Origin: Taxillus chinensis
Taxonomy: Eukaryota > Streptophyta > Magnoliopsida > Santalales > Loranthaceae
Assembly: GCA_023512835.1 (NCBI GenBank)
Contig: CM042084.1
Location: 57,652,793 to 57,716,792, forward strand
DNA: 64,000 bases
Direction of reading: 5' to 3'
Shown here: in pieces, positions 1-13,600 of the stretch
How the letters are laid out: the number at the start of each line of letters is the position of its first letter
Numbering within the stretch: the first letter of the stretch is position 1
Program-made: the position numbers and the translations under genes
Notes under the pieces: generated by a model
Seen by the model: the letters and a program-made list of their open reading frames with translations, nothing else
Told to the model about the DNA's origin: nothing
Database searches by the model: none

Positions 1-1260
1 CTCAAAGAGAGCATTAACAAGCGGACTTGCAGCAACGAGAGGCTTAACGACCTGACCACTATGTTGATCCCCCTCAGGCTGCACCACCAAAGCACCAGCA
101 CAAGCCAAACCTTCCTCCTCATCCTCCGAAACAGAACCACCTCCCCTAGTGCTAGCCTTAGCCACCTGAGCATCCCCCCTAGCCAGATGACCCCGCTAGA
201 GTCGCCTACAACAACAACAGCCTTTACCCCCACCAGATTGGCTCCCACCCACTCCCCAGCTGCCTGGGTACAGGCTTCAATGGAGGGGCTATGCCTACTA
301 CCATCCCCCTGCTCAAAACGTCATGAACGAGGCAACCCCCAGGAAAGCACTCCCTCACCAACAGTAGCAGTAGCATGCGACCTCGAAGAAGCATGCCCTA
401 TAGCTCCTGTGCCCAAACATTGGGAAACACACCGTTGCAACGGCTCAAAAACCACCACAGGAGGAGGCGCCAGAGGAGAAACGCCACCCCGATCGGCTGC
501 GCGAAAATCATACCCACATCAACCACATACCAGTCACCCCTAACCCCAACGCCCAGCTTCACTCGAATGGATACGTCAACACAAGCACCAACACCGCTTG
601 CCGCTAACCGATCAACATCAACGCTACCGAACACTACTTCACAGAACGATCGCACATCATCGCTGTCGGACATCGCTGCTTGTCGCTCTGAGGCACGCGC
701 AGAGTCACACGCATCATCTCTCATAGAGACGCACACGGAGATCCCCACCACGCAGCCACCACTCCGCCAGCCACCAAGCCCCTCATCAATCAAGTCGCAG
801 AGTCCAGCCAATCTGTGAGCACCACAGCCAGCAAGGATGAATAGGGTTACACCTTAGAACAGGACGGACCAACGGCCGAGAAAGAAATGAAGCTGCCATT
901 TTGGTTACACCTCCTCTGAGCGGTAAACCGTGGCACCCTCATGAAAAGATCGCACCTAGAACTTGGCCAGAGGAAGGCCAGCCATCTCCGCCAGTACTCG
1001 CCCTAGCCAAGCCGCCACTACCCGATTACACGAGATAGCATTGGCCCACGTCCTACTCTCCATGATCTGAACCACCCGACCTAGAATCTTCACCTCGAAT
1101 GTCTTCGATTCCACCTGGAGGACCCACAAAGAGGGCCGAACACCATCTCCAACATCCGTCGTGATAGGCCCAACAACACCATCGCGAGGAACCAACACAA
1201 CCCAGTAGTCGCCAATGTGTCACCTTATGTCGCGTGTTGCCCTTATCCATTGTATTTCAC
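1..1260 (-). mobile_element. Degenerate LINE ORF1-like relic (DDB1 intron 11)
   Basis: Between 956 and 1198 the minus strand reads VESKTFEVKI followed by AAWLGRVLAEMAGLPL. This resembles the ORF1-type nucleic-acid-binding proteins that accompany plant L1-type LINEs. The rest, 1-955, is C-rich on the plus strand and G-rich on the minus strand, with only short overlapping frames and stops in all of them. It lies downstream of DDB1 exon 11, so it is probably inside intron 11. It may belong to the LINE family at 8.4-12 kb. Assignment rests on one short stretch of similarity. Confidence 0.4.
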
Positions 1261-1611
1261 CGCGTTTGAATCCCCTGAAAATTCTAAGGAGCTTGTTTAA
1301 ATGACAAAGAAAGATATAAGTTGATAATGTGGGACTTGGCATGCAATAGAACAGTGAACTTAGCTCAGATTAATGTTTGCAGATCACTACATATAGATAT
1401 TATTATTATCTATATTATTGTTCCATCACAGCATAAATTTGCAGCCACGATTAATTTAAAGACATTCACAAGTCAAACTAAACCCTCTCTTCCACTAATA
1501 AAGGGTTCAGAAGACACATGTACTTCCTCAAAATATACTAACCTAATAATTGCCCTAATATTTGCACACCTGAAAATTTGAGCATAAATGAATCAAAATG
1601 GGACAGCAAAC
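1261..1611. other. DDB1 intron 11, unique AT-rich part
   Basis: Noncoding sequence between the exon 11 donor at 1611 and the LINE-like relic. I see no coding or repeat structure in it. Confidence 0.6.
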
Positions 1612-4600
1612 CTGTGAATCTCCATAGCTTGAGCCAACAAAGATGAAAGCATTATCAAGATATGATATTGTTGAAGCAATAGAAGTCTCCCCCAAAAGCT
1701 CAATTTTAAGACCAGTTACCCTACAAAGATGATAAAGTGTGTTAACGAAATCGGGCTTAGGCTATAACGATGCTGAGAACAAAAATAAAAGGATAAGGAT
1801 AAATACACCCACCAAAAGGATAGACACATTCACAAAATATTTTTAATTCCATGTGAAATTATAAAAATATTCATGCAAAAATAATTGAATTTTTATAATT
1901 TTCGAATATTAATATTCGAACAAAAATTAAATGTTCGAATATTATATTTATGTTCTAAAATAATTTTTCGAAGACACTGTTTAATTTTTTTATCACCATT
2001 TGTCCAAAAACAAGATTCAAAAACTAATATAATATTCAAAAAATGATATTCAAATACTTGATTCATATTAGAATAATATAATATAATATTTATATTTGAA
2101 TATCATTTTTCAAATATTATATTAATGTTCGAAAATCATTATTCAAACATATTTTTATTATTGTTTTTCATTTCATGTGGGAGGTGGGTGTGTTTATCCT
2201 TTTGATGAATGTGAGTATTCCTCCCCAAAATAAAAACACAAAAGAAAAGAAAGAAAGAAAGAGGTTTCTCCCAATGCAGATTCTCAAAATAAAGTTCTTA
2301 GTAAGAAGCATAACAGATATATAAGCACTTACTTTTCTTTCTCATGAGTTATAACAAGCAAGTGAAGAAGCCCAGCATGATCACCAAGTAGGTATCTAGA
2401 GCCATCAGCGTCAACCCTCCCGTATGCTTTTGTTATTGACTAAATCCAAACACCAAAATGAAATGTAAACCAGTTAATACAATGAATTTAAACTCGTAGC
2501 ACTTAATAAGGGAAAAAATCAACAAACAAAAAGCAGCAGCCTTATAATTGGCGTACAGGTCTGATTGGAATTGCTTTGAAAACATTTGCACTGCAATATA
2601 CAATAGTTTCTTCACCGATGATAAGAACACCGCAAAAAGGAGGGGGAACTGGGATAAGCAATTCAGCCCCATTGTCAAGATTATTTTGTGACCAAGGACC
2701 TTCAATGAAATCTTTATCCTTCAAAGCAACTTCATAAGTTTTGACATGACGGGCGTCCTTGTTATCCTGTAATTTTTATCACAAAAGCACAGTGTGGGCA
2801 CACAGCAATTTTGCAAAATGCTGGAAGTACAAAATTTACACTTCAAGCATAAAGTTTATATGCACCAGTGGATACCTGGTAAAGAACCACAATTGTAGGT
2901 TTTGAGCAACCATAGAGAAACTCGATGTCTAAAACTTGAAGCTCCTCAAGCCTGAAAAATTTCAGTGGCATTAGAGGCAGGATTTTAAACTTAATTAAAT
3001 TTGGGGCACCTCTCTCTCTAAATACATATATATAAAGACAGTATCATGAAGAAGATTTACTCAGCATTGGGTTTATCCATACAAAGAAATTTGCACTAGA
3101 TTGATGTATAATTTCATACAAAATGAAGAGGGGTTTGACATCTTTAATGCATGTCAATTATTGCAATTTTGTGCCAACTCCTTGGTGACTATAAAGTTTT
3201 TTTTCAAAAAAAAAAATACTATACAATATATTTCCATTCTATGGCCCCATTATTGCCCAAGATTATGAAAATTTATAAAAACAAGAGCTGTAGTTTTTGA
3301 TTGAAGAATGAATGGAAAATCATTACAAACCACATGACACTTGTACTTAATACGTAGAAAAAAACATTTTCGTTGATAATATGCAGCCTAATTGTGCCAC
3401 AAATGCTCATATCTGCTTCTATTGGTTTCATCTTTTGCAAGTTTTCCTGTTCTCCTATTTTGTTTTGCTGTTTACGCATTGATACCAGTGGCTGACGTGA
3501 GTTTCTAGGGAGGGGCTGCAATGTGTTGCTTTGTTGGGCACCAGGAAGATTCTTACTTAAGGGGATTATAAACGGGAGATAGCATCTGATCTTGATGAAA
3601 TTGTTCAACCGTAGAAGCTACAAAACTTTGTTGGCAAAGGAAAGATTTTTCTGAAAGATAAGAGCTCAGGTAAATTCAAGAAGGTGACCATTCTTTCCCT
3701 TCGCAATGCCATTTTTGTTGAGAAGTGTACACACAAGAAAATTCATAAATAATGCCCTCCTTCTGGAAGCACGGAGTAAGAGTTTGATTGAAATAATCTC
3801 GTACATTATCAAATCTAAATCGCTTGATAGTAACTCCAAATTTATTCTAAAAAAATGTTAGAGGCATAAGTCATGTGATCTATGGCTCCTGAGTCCACAA
3901 CCCAAGAAGTATCAAAGGGTTTACCTGAGACTGTTAATCCAAAAAAGACTGAAAACTTACTTGAATATGCTGAGGATCAAGCACATGATGTTTGCCAGAG
4001 TGTGCTAAGGAAAGACCTTAACTTCTCAAGTTCACCCTAGTTGAGATCATCAAAAAACTTGAGTTCTAGTTTCCCTCTGTTGCATTGTGGTAATATGAGC
4101 TTCATCATTGTTTCTTGTCAGTTCCCCCTTCTGACCCCACTCACTGCTTGAAGGTTTTCCATGGAGTTTTCAGCATCTTTCTCATGTATGGCGCCCCTTC
4201 TTACAATACGTACACCACAATTAATCTCGATTCTGGGATTTCTGTGAGATAGATCCCTTGTTCTCAGATTTTAGGACCTGTCCATTATTTATAGTACTCT
4301 TGTCATCCTCAACTTCTTGTTTATCGATTCCAGGAGCTATCAGAACAGAGCTACCCATATGTGGTGATTCAAATATTAAATTTCTCCTGCTTTCCTCACC
4401 ACGTACGAGGGCTACAACTTCATTAAGACTTGGCATTTCCTATTTGCCGAGAATCTGGATCTGCACCTGATCAAACTCAGGATTGAGTCCAACTACGAAG
4501 TCATAGACTCGCTTCCCAAACATCTTTGGCAGTAGCCAAGAACATGCATGTGTCACTTATCTCGAGAATCATAGAGCTCTATAGTCATGTCATGACCATG

Positions 4601-7600
4601 GAATCTTCTTCATCCCAAGTATCAAATTTGGGATCTCCAGTCTTAGAGCCAATGCCTGTAAGATGACTAATCTTTCCTTTGCTTTTCATAATGGTATGAA
4701 TAAGTTGGGACAATTTGAGGTAGTTCTTCCCATTCAGTTTATATGCCAGTTGAATGTTCAACGACAATTGAGGAAGTGGCTGAAGTTTCTATATTGTTTG
4801 ACATAATAATTTACTGGCAATGAAGGCTGAAAAACACAGCAACGAATGCTGATTAGGAAGTTGACGGTGATGAAGGCCATAAAGAAAAGATTATGTTTTC
4901 TTATAGTAATTTGGCTTCGATACCATGTCACAAAAAATATGAATTCACTATATTTTCATTTGTACAATCGAAAGTTTAAATATACCTACCTTTGTCCTTT
5001 GCTCTTACAAACTTTAAATGCTAGAAATAAATTATCTAGATACAATACACTTAGGGACTATATATAATAAGTACACTTTAATCATAGTTTTACAAATTCG
5101 GAACACTAATTGGACCTATTCAATGCTCTATAAATGGTGCTATGAATCTGGTCTTCAACAATGATGCTATAAATCTGATCTTCAACACTTATTAAATGCT
5201 CCATAAATGATGCTACTAATCTGGTCTTCAACAAAGGCCATGTGTTTCAGAAAGCCGACCAGCTGGCAAAAACTTTGGTAACAATAAGAAGTCATAATTA
5301 TGAGAATGGGCTGGATTTACAGTTGAAGAGGCTAAGATTAGCTTGTAGGACCACACAGTTTTTGCTTTCCCTGGCATTGGAAGTAGGAGCTCTACCAACA
5401 TACATAAACACATACATATATATTATATATTTTTTTCAGTTGGTTTAAATTGGTGACATAACTAGATGGTCTGCTCTTGCTCTCTGCTTGCCACTATAAC
5501 TGTCAATCCATGATGACAATGGAGAAACGATAGCTCTCTCCTTTATTGCACCAATTCTAAACATATTTTCAGTTTACACCAAAACACACATGCTCTCTCT
5601 ATCCATGAGCAGTGGTGAACATCTTGATAATCGCACAAAATCGATCCAAATTGTTGCCCCCAAACAGTGTCAATAAAAGTGGGGTGTGTGGCAATCAGGT
5701 GATGTGGAAGGGATAAAGGTAGCTTATAGTCATATCATGGTGGCCTAAATGGGGGTGGTTTTGGAGATCTCATGGCAGAGTCTGCCATCGGTGCGAACTG
5801 GGCACATCCCAAAGGTGATGCTCTTCAACACCAACCCAGGCATGCTTCAGGCTCCGATGGGGACATGAATTAAGGTTGTGGTTGGGGAAGAGACAGAGAG
5901 AGAGGGATCATTGAAGGTGGTGGAGGATCCAGAATCAAAGATAATCAAGATCTGGCTTTGGAAGAAGAGAAAGAGAGTGAAGGATAGGTGGAAACCATGG
6001 ACAACCCATCATTGAAGACCACGGAAAATCATTGAGAAAGGTAGCTTGTGTGAGTGTTGTCAACCTAGTTTTGAAGTTGAGAGCATAACGTGATATGATG
6101 AACTTGCATGAGATTCTGCTCAAATAACACATAATTCTCCATTTGGTTAAAAATGAGATTGACTACCGGAGTGAAATGGCCATATAAAGTCTGAATTTAA
6201 GAGGGCATGCTCAAATCACTCGATAGATGCATACTACAAATGTAGATGTAAACTGAGATTTTATGGTACAAAGGGCCATATGTTAAATGCTACTCACAAG
6301 TCACAAATGTATATGAGGTTTTACTAAGTATGCAGTTCTCATTGGTTCCACGCCAAAAAGAAGAAAAAACATACAAAGGAAATTAGTGGTAAGTTTAGGC
6401 CTGGCTCAACTATTTTTCATTTTTCTCCACAAAAAGGCTCTAACAGAATCTCGTAGAAGTTATAAACTACACGTCAAAAGAACAAGACCCATATACCTAA
6501 TATTAAAGGCTTCCTTGAGCTGTCCTTTGTTATCAAATGGAATAACCTGATGAAACATATAATGAAATCATTCTTAAAAAAATACATCTATACCATACAA
6601 AAACAAACATTTGTGAACAGCATAGTATATAAGTGTGGAAATAGATCAACTATTACTTAAATCAATGGAGCTATTCATAATAAATATGTGACGTAACAAA
6701 CCTTAAATAATCCATCGTACAAATGAAGCCCAATTAATCTGCAGTCTGGATCAATTATCCCAATCTAAATAGAAGATAAAGGGAAAGAAAAACATTTTTA
6801 TGAACTAATTTTTGTGGATCATATCATTCCAGGTAAAATTAAACAGTGCCACAGCTACCAGATATGACAAAAATTATTCTAGAATATCCTGAAGTCTCAT
6901 TCCAGACCCTATCCAAATCCAATTCCAGAATTCATGTAACCACAGCTATTTCAATACCTGACCATTGTCTGTAGGACGACCTATACGATCAGAGACATCA
7001 CCCATTGCTCTGCATGTAAAGGGAAACATTTGTTCAGTGGAAGAACATCTTCAACAGTAAAAGCAGCTACCATTAAGATGTGGCACATAAAGAGGTCAAT
7101 AACTATATATACTTCGAAATTATATCAAATCACAATTAATGCTCCTGCATGTATATTTGACACAAAAGCCATAGTGTTCTTGAAAAAAATGGCCAAAAGA
7201 AACTATATATAATCACAATTAATGCTCTTGCATGTATAACCTTAAGGGATACTCATGAATCACAATGTTTATCTTGTAAAAACATAAGGCTAGACTCAAA
7301 TGAATTCCAATATTAATTAACAAAAAATTCTATGTCGTGTATTAAAAATACAGAACGGCAGAATATCATATAGCCAATCTTTTGTTGTATCTTCAAAGAA
7401 AAAAAATTAACAAAATTACTTCAAAAACTCATAACAATTTAACTGTTTATTAAGAAATTAAAATTCACGAAACATGAATAGTTTGTCACATGCATAATAC
7501 AATATGTGGAAAGTCATGGAATCACAGATAAGTACTAGAAACTAAAATTTGGAAAAACAGAACATCCTTAACCCAAATGAGTAAAATTTGATATTTTAAC

Positions 7601-10600
7601 AACAAACCTGGTATTAACCTCAGATGTCTCAGCATCCCATTGAAGAACACAGAATTTATATCTTTCAGTTGCAATAAATAGAAAATCCTGAGCCTCTCCC
7701 TGATAGGGTTAGGGGAGCAAATGTAAAATCCCAGAAAAACATGTTGCCAGGAGTTTCAAACATAAAATATAAATACTCACATGAGGTCGAAAGAGTTCAA
7801 GCGTTGCGATTCTTCCATATATTGGCACATCCAACATAGGCTGGAAAAAAAATATCAGACTAACTGGTAAAGAAAAAATATATTTACCGCATGCGACTAC
7901 CAAATGAAATAAATCAATCAGTGTAAATTAAACATGTCCTTAATGTGCTAGAAAGCAAAAAAAATTTAATAATATGTTGCCTAAAATAAAATTTCTCAAT
8001 TAACTGATTCTCATACATCGCTAAGAACTTATTTTTTGTTGTAAGTTGCTTGATAAATAGCTTGCGGTTACAGAGGAATGAACGAACAATGTTGACTTGT
8101 AAAAGACATTGGACAAGACTGGATGATCAAGGTACTGTCTAGCATCTAGAGTGATCATACAGCACTTTAGTTTAGACAGTTTCTAGACGGTTTCCACCTT
8201 TTTTAGTTATTTTTAATAAATATGTACACAAAAATGAAAATACCACTTCTTTATTGGAAAAGTTGAAAACTTTAATAAAGACACAAAATTACAAAATTTT
8301 GTACACCACACTAGGATATCAAGCCTCATCAAAAGGAGAGATGTTACAACACAATCACATCTAACAATAAAGTCAACTCCCCTCTAACAAATTGGAAGCT
8401 GCGTTTGAGTCTGAAATTTCTTTTTCATGAGTAAAATTTGAACAAATAAAGCACACAAGAAGTGCATAACAATAAGATTACAAATAACCCATAGAAACAA
8501 AAACAAAACAAACAACCATAAGGAACAAAAATCAAGAAACTCAGGCATAGATGACAATCTAAAAACCACAGTACAAGACACCCAATTAAGAAGAGAACAA
8601 AAAAAAAATGAGATTTAAGTGCCTCCACACTAAGCTCACAGTACTCAAACAACTTCTCATTCCTCTCATGCCAAAAACACCATAAAATGCAATAAGGAAT
8701 AGCACAACAAATCATATGTCACCAGCCCAAACTCCCATACCAGCAAGAAAAAAGGTCACAAACAATCTGACAAATCAACCCAGTGAAGGACAAACAACTC
8801 AAAAATCAGATCCCAACACATCTTGGCAATAGGGCAGTAGAAAAAAAAAAAAAAGATGATCCACGGACTCTCCATCCATCTTGCACATGCAAAACCAGCT
8901 CACAAGACACATTCCACACTGCCGTAAATTATGTGCAGTTAAGATTTTCCCTAGCGCATTAGTTCAAACAAAGAAAGCCACCCTAGGGAGAACCTTAGCC
9001 CTCTAAATGCTTCTCCAAGAAAAACAACCGAACCCAACAGGACGAAGAACAAAATAGAAAGACTTCACCTAGAAGCGTTTAGACCGATCCAGAACCCAAC
9101 ACATATTATCCCTCAAAGAACTGCAAGAAGCAACATCATACAACATACTAAGCTTATTGGCCGAAAATCCCTCAACAGAATCGCCACATGCTTCTTAGGA
9201 AGGAGAGTAAGAAAAGTAGCATCAAGGCTCCTAGCAAACTTGCAATGCTCATGCAAATTCCCAACATACCGCCAAAACATCCAAATGCGCAATGCTCCAA
9301 CATCATTGCAAGAAAGCAAGAGAGAACCCGCCTTATTACCATTTGGCTAATAGGCCAACACAAAACTAGGAGACCCCACCACATGGTAAGAATCCCTCCA
9401 AGTGCGAGCTGTCTCCTCAAATCTGCCACCTTTAGCCACATATTCTCAAACCGAAAAGGTCGCTTGCTCCGCTGAACAGAACCACACATCAAGGCAACAA
9501 GAAAAGGAAAAATGATCATAACTCAAACGGTCCATCAGTTTTTGAAAGATATTAATGAAATGTCAATCCCAATAAGTGGAAAAAAAGAAATCTATCAATC
9601 CAGGACAAAAAACAAACATCCTGATTATTGGACCAAGTGAACGCAGCCCCATGCAAAGGTAAATCAATCAAACCATTGGTGACAATAAACTCTAAAAAAT
9701 TGAGCATCAAAGGGTTAAAATTCAAAGAATCTGCCTTTTCTAAAGGGAATCTCATCACATTGAAATCACCTCCAAGGCACCATGGCACATCCCATCACCT
9801 CCAAACCCTGGCCAGCTCATCCCACATTAACCGCTTGTCACTAGCACAAGTAAGCCCATAAACACCGGTAAATATCCACACAAACAGATCGGCTACATTT
9901 CTGAATTTACAAGACACAATGAAAGGCCAAAGGGCCCTCCAACTTATCCACAACATTGGTATCCCATAGCAATAGAATGCACCCAAAGCTCCAGGAGATC
10001 CGAGGAAAATCCAATCAACAAACCGGCAATGTCATAGGTTCCGCATGACCAGATCCATAATAATGCTCAGCTTAGTCTCCTGCAAACAAACAACATCATG
10101 CCAACCCTGAAGCAAGTTCTTAACACAGTCTCTTGGACCAGGCATTTAAGCCCCGCACATTCAAAATAAATAAATTCAGACTCATTAATCACTGAAGCTG
10201 CCCCTCCTTGCAACTGGCCTTTCCCTTTCTCCACCCAAGGAGTCCGATCACCATAATTTGTAGACGAAGCTAGCCTTTTGAGTTCACTAGACCCTTTCTT
10301 CCCCAATCCCAGTGGCTGCTGGACCCCGTCATAGCATATTTCTTATGTAATGGACATGCTTCAATATCGCATAGTACTGTGATAGCTGGTTTATAACCCT
10401 CATAAGAAACTCCCAACATTCTCCCAATAGCTTTGAGCCTTTTCAGAACCCACGCAGAAGACTGAACCAAAGGAGAACAAACCATAGCAGGACCAGCCAC
10501 ACCCAAAGGCTCAACTGAGAACGGCATAAAATCTTGATGCCCAACAACACCTTCCACAATAGAATTGGCAGCAAAAACCGAGCTCATTGCAAGATTCCCA

Positions 10601-13600
10601 TTGACTTCCGTAAGCATGGCTGACCCAGAATACACAGCCTCCGTCAAAACAGCCAGAGAGAGAGACAGACCCAGCATCCAAAACTGCAGAAACCCATGGC
10701 CTCAGGTTCCCACCTTCGAACCCCACAGAAGCAACTTCAGATACCCCCTCAGCCTCAACGAAATCAACCACCTCTTGCTGCAAGGAAACCCAACATAGAA
10801 AGTGTTGGGTAGTGGGGTCACCGCACCACGCCAGGACGGGAGGTACAAAAGTCAGCTCCACCAAAAGATGAAACGGACGCCTATCCTAGAGAGCAAAACA
10901 CAAGTCTTGATGCAACCCACCAAAGCAAACCACCTCGCCATCCGCAACGATGCCCTTTGCTGTGGAGGAGAACAAAGGTGACAAATCAAACGATACAACA
11001 TAGAGAGAAGGAAAAAGCATCACCTAGGAAGGAAGCAAATACCTGGAAACATCATCGGCAAGCTGCTGATTGGAAGGGGGTGACGAGGCAAAGGCTGCCA
11101 AACCATCCGAGGCAGAAGGGGTGGTGGAGGAGGGGACCAAGAAAGACCGCTACTCTCCACCTCTCCCTAGACGACCCCAACCCAAGTGACCTTCTAGTCC
11201 CCCACTGGCCCAATGCTCAGAAGGACCTTCAGACACAACTCCACGAACTTCTGCGGTGAAGTTGAGCCAACACAAGGAGGATACACCGCACCTGTCTTTG
11301 AGAACTTGGCATTCTCAAACGCCCACGATTTTTGATCCCACCAAATTGCCCAAAAAGCAGCCAAAGGAACAGAACACAGCATCCAGTTTGCCCGACCACT
11401 AACCCATAACCCACTCCAAGCCTCAATCACCAGACCCAAACCCTTCTAACCCATTTAAGCCCAGTCATAGCATAAACAAAACTCTGCATCAGGGTCACCC
11501 AACTACAATGTAAGAGAAGATGGCACCTACTCACCATCGACGACCCCTTTCATTCGACTTGGTAGTGGTAAGAACCCTGTCCCACACATAAAAAAACACA
11601 GGCAGGCGCCACCATCCATCAGTTGTTCGAACAGATCCCCTAGACAGTTAAGTCATAAAGCAATTCCTGACCGAAATCATCCCATTTGTGCGCCCTCTCC
11701 ATGTTACCAATCCAGCTAACCTCTCGCAAGGTTACACTTTTATAATGCTTCAAGGCCAAGAAATTCACCACTTCCCAATAATGGCCATTGATAATAAAAG
11801 TGACATCCCAAGCCTCCCGCACACGAAACACTAGAGTCAGCTGTAAACAGATAGAATTGCCCTCTTCCAGCTGCAAATCCACCAACCACAAAAAACTAAC
11901 CAACACGCTTCCAAAACCTTCCACAAGCTAACCCCATGACAAAGCCTTGAATGCTTTGAAATCTACCCAAAATGCTCCACCCCAAAGAAGGAAACAATCA
12001 CTTTGGTGGCGTTTGATACACGATACTCAAATCATGATTCAAACAAAAAAAATTACAGGTCTCACGAGAAAAAAACATATTTGGTACACCTAATTTGAAT
12101 GAGGTTTGTGTGGGTCCCATTGTTGTTTTTGAATTCAAACTGAATTCAAATTCAGAATCAAATTTTTTTGTGAGTCCCAATTTAGTACTTTATTTATTTT
12201 TTTACTTATTCTCTCTCACCTCGAGTGCCTCTCTCTTTCTTCTCTCTCCTCCACCTTACTTGAGTTTTAAAACCAAAACTAGGTACTAAACACAAATTTT
12301 TAAAAAAAAATGTGATTTCAATTATGAAATGAAAACTATGTTAAATAAAAAAATTACAATATTAAATTCAAATCAAGAATCTAGATTGAGCTTTAATAGA
12401 AAAAAAAAAGTAATGAAACTAAAACACGAAAATAAATACATATACCAAACGAGCCCTTAACACCACAATCTAATCTTCTAAATAAAATATATCAATTTCC
12501 ATTTATCCAACCAGGCATCATTGAAGTACTAACAGGCATAACCCCTAAGCAATTGAATATCCACTTAAAAATCACATGGATTTTAAAAACCTCAAAATTC
12601 CCCCACAAAAACTGCCATTACACCATCCAAACAAACAACCACAAAGGCTGGAATTCAAAACAACAAGAATAAATAAGCGAAATATGATGATATCACAAAC
12701 ATAGTTGTCATACTTGGTTAACTTGTTTAAATCAACCCACTAGTTGGGCCAGGTTGAACCGAAAACTAGTCAACTCGAACCCACAATTCATGTGTTAGAA
12801 ACTTTTCTGGGTCAAGTTTTAACTCGACTGGGTCAATTTGAATCAATCGAATCAAATCAAAATCATCTAATTAACTCACCAAGTTAATTAAAATAAAATA
12901 AAATAAATATATTTACTATTTGTTAGACAAAAGCTATAATAGGGATATAAATTTTATAATGTATTTAAGGCAATAAATATCAGCTAGCAAACTTTCAAAC
13001 ATTATTTTCTAAAGAATTAATTATATGTAAAAAACACACAAGAACTATGAACTGTTTGTCATTGTTGTGTAGGTTTGTAGTTGCATGGTTGATCGGGCTC
13101 TTTTTGCTGGCCTGCTCTTTGATTTCTTTGTTGGTAGTGTGGACTCAGCTCTGTTGGTTGTCTCTCATTTATTATTTGCTAATGATACTCTCCTTTTCGG
13201 TGACGCGAATCTGGATTTTATTTTCCACTTGCATTCTATCCTTATTTGATGTGAAACTGTTTCTAGATTGGGGATCAATTTGGGAAAGTCAAAGTTGGTT
13301 CTAATAAGTGAAGTGACTTGCTTAGCAGAGCTTGCTAATATCTTAAGATGCAAAACTGCGGCATTGCCTTTAAAGTATTTGGGTTTACGTTTGGGTGCAA
13401 CTTTTAAAGCTACATATATCTAGAATTCAATTATTAAAAAGATGGAGCGTCAATTAGCGGGGTGGCAGTAGCTTTACCTCTCTAAAGGAGGTTGGGTAAC
13501 TCTTATTAAGAAGAGTACTCTCTCCAACCTTCCGTGGAAATTGGTGTGCCACCCAATTACTCATGGTAGCTTGGCTATTACGAATCTACGGCAATTCAAT

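Larger units (their letters stand above)
3640..5233 (-). mobile_element. Collapsed Ty1/copia retrotransposon
   Basis: On the minus strand, in order: possible 5' LTR, primer site, gag, protease motif, then part of the integrase. Gag (about 4800 to 4120) reads [13 protein letters not shown] and [14 protein letters not shown], followed by a CCHC knuckle near 4205-4165 ([10 protein letters not shown], stop, ERC). The protease motif [15 protein letters not shown] lies near 3905-3863. It is followed almost at once by integrase-core sequence ([11 protein letters not shown], then [18 protein letters not shown] near 3760-3670), so the region between is deleted. RT, RNase H and the 3' LTR are not seen. 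Stops are present throughout, so it is inactive. Confidence 0.8.
2952..6496 (-). other. DDB1 intron 7 (3.5 kb) with copia relic
   Basis: The intron between exon 7 and exon 8. The part 3640-5233 holds a collapsed Ty1/copia element. The remaining stretches, 2952-3639 and 5234-6496, show no recognisable gene. Bases 3273-3608 have an open minus frame directly after the integrase relic, but nothing in it is recognisable. Confidence 0.7.

Noticed and set aside
61..818. Long Pro/Thr/Ser-rich plus-strand frames and a minus frame at 398-811
   Set aside because: They overlap on both strands, follow base composition and have no domain. The region next to them looks like a minus-strand LINE ORF1 relic.
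2433..2724. Single 90-codon minus frame over 2433-2705
   Set aside because: It is an out-of-frame shadow across DDB1 exon 9 and its donor; the exon frame is supported by conserved residues.
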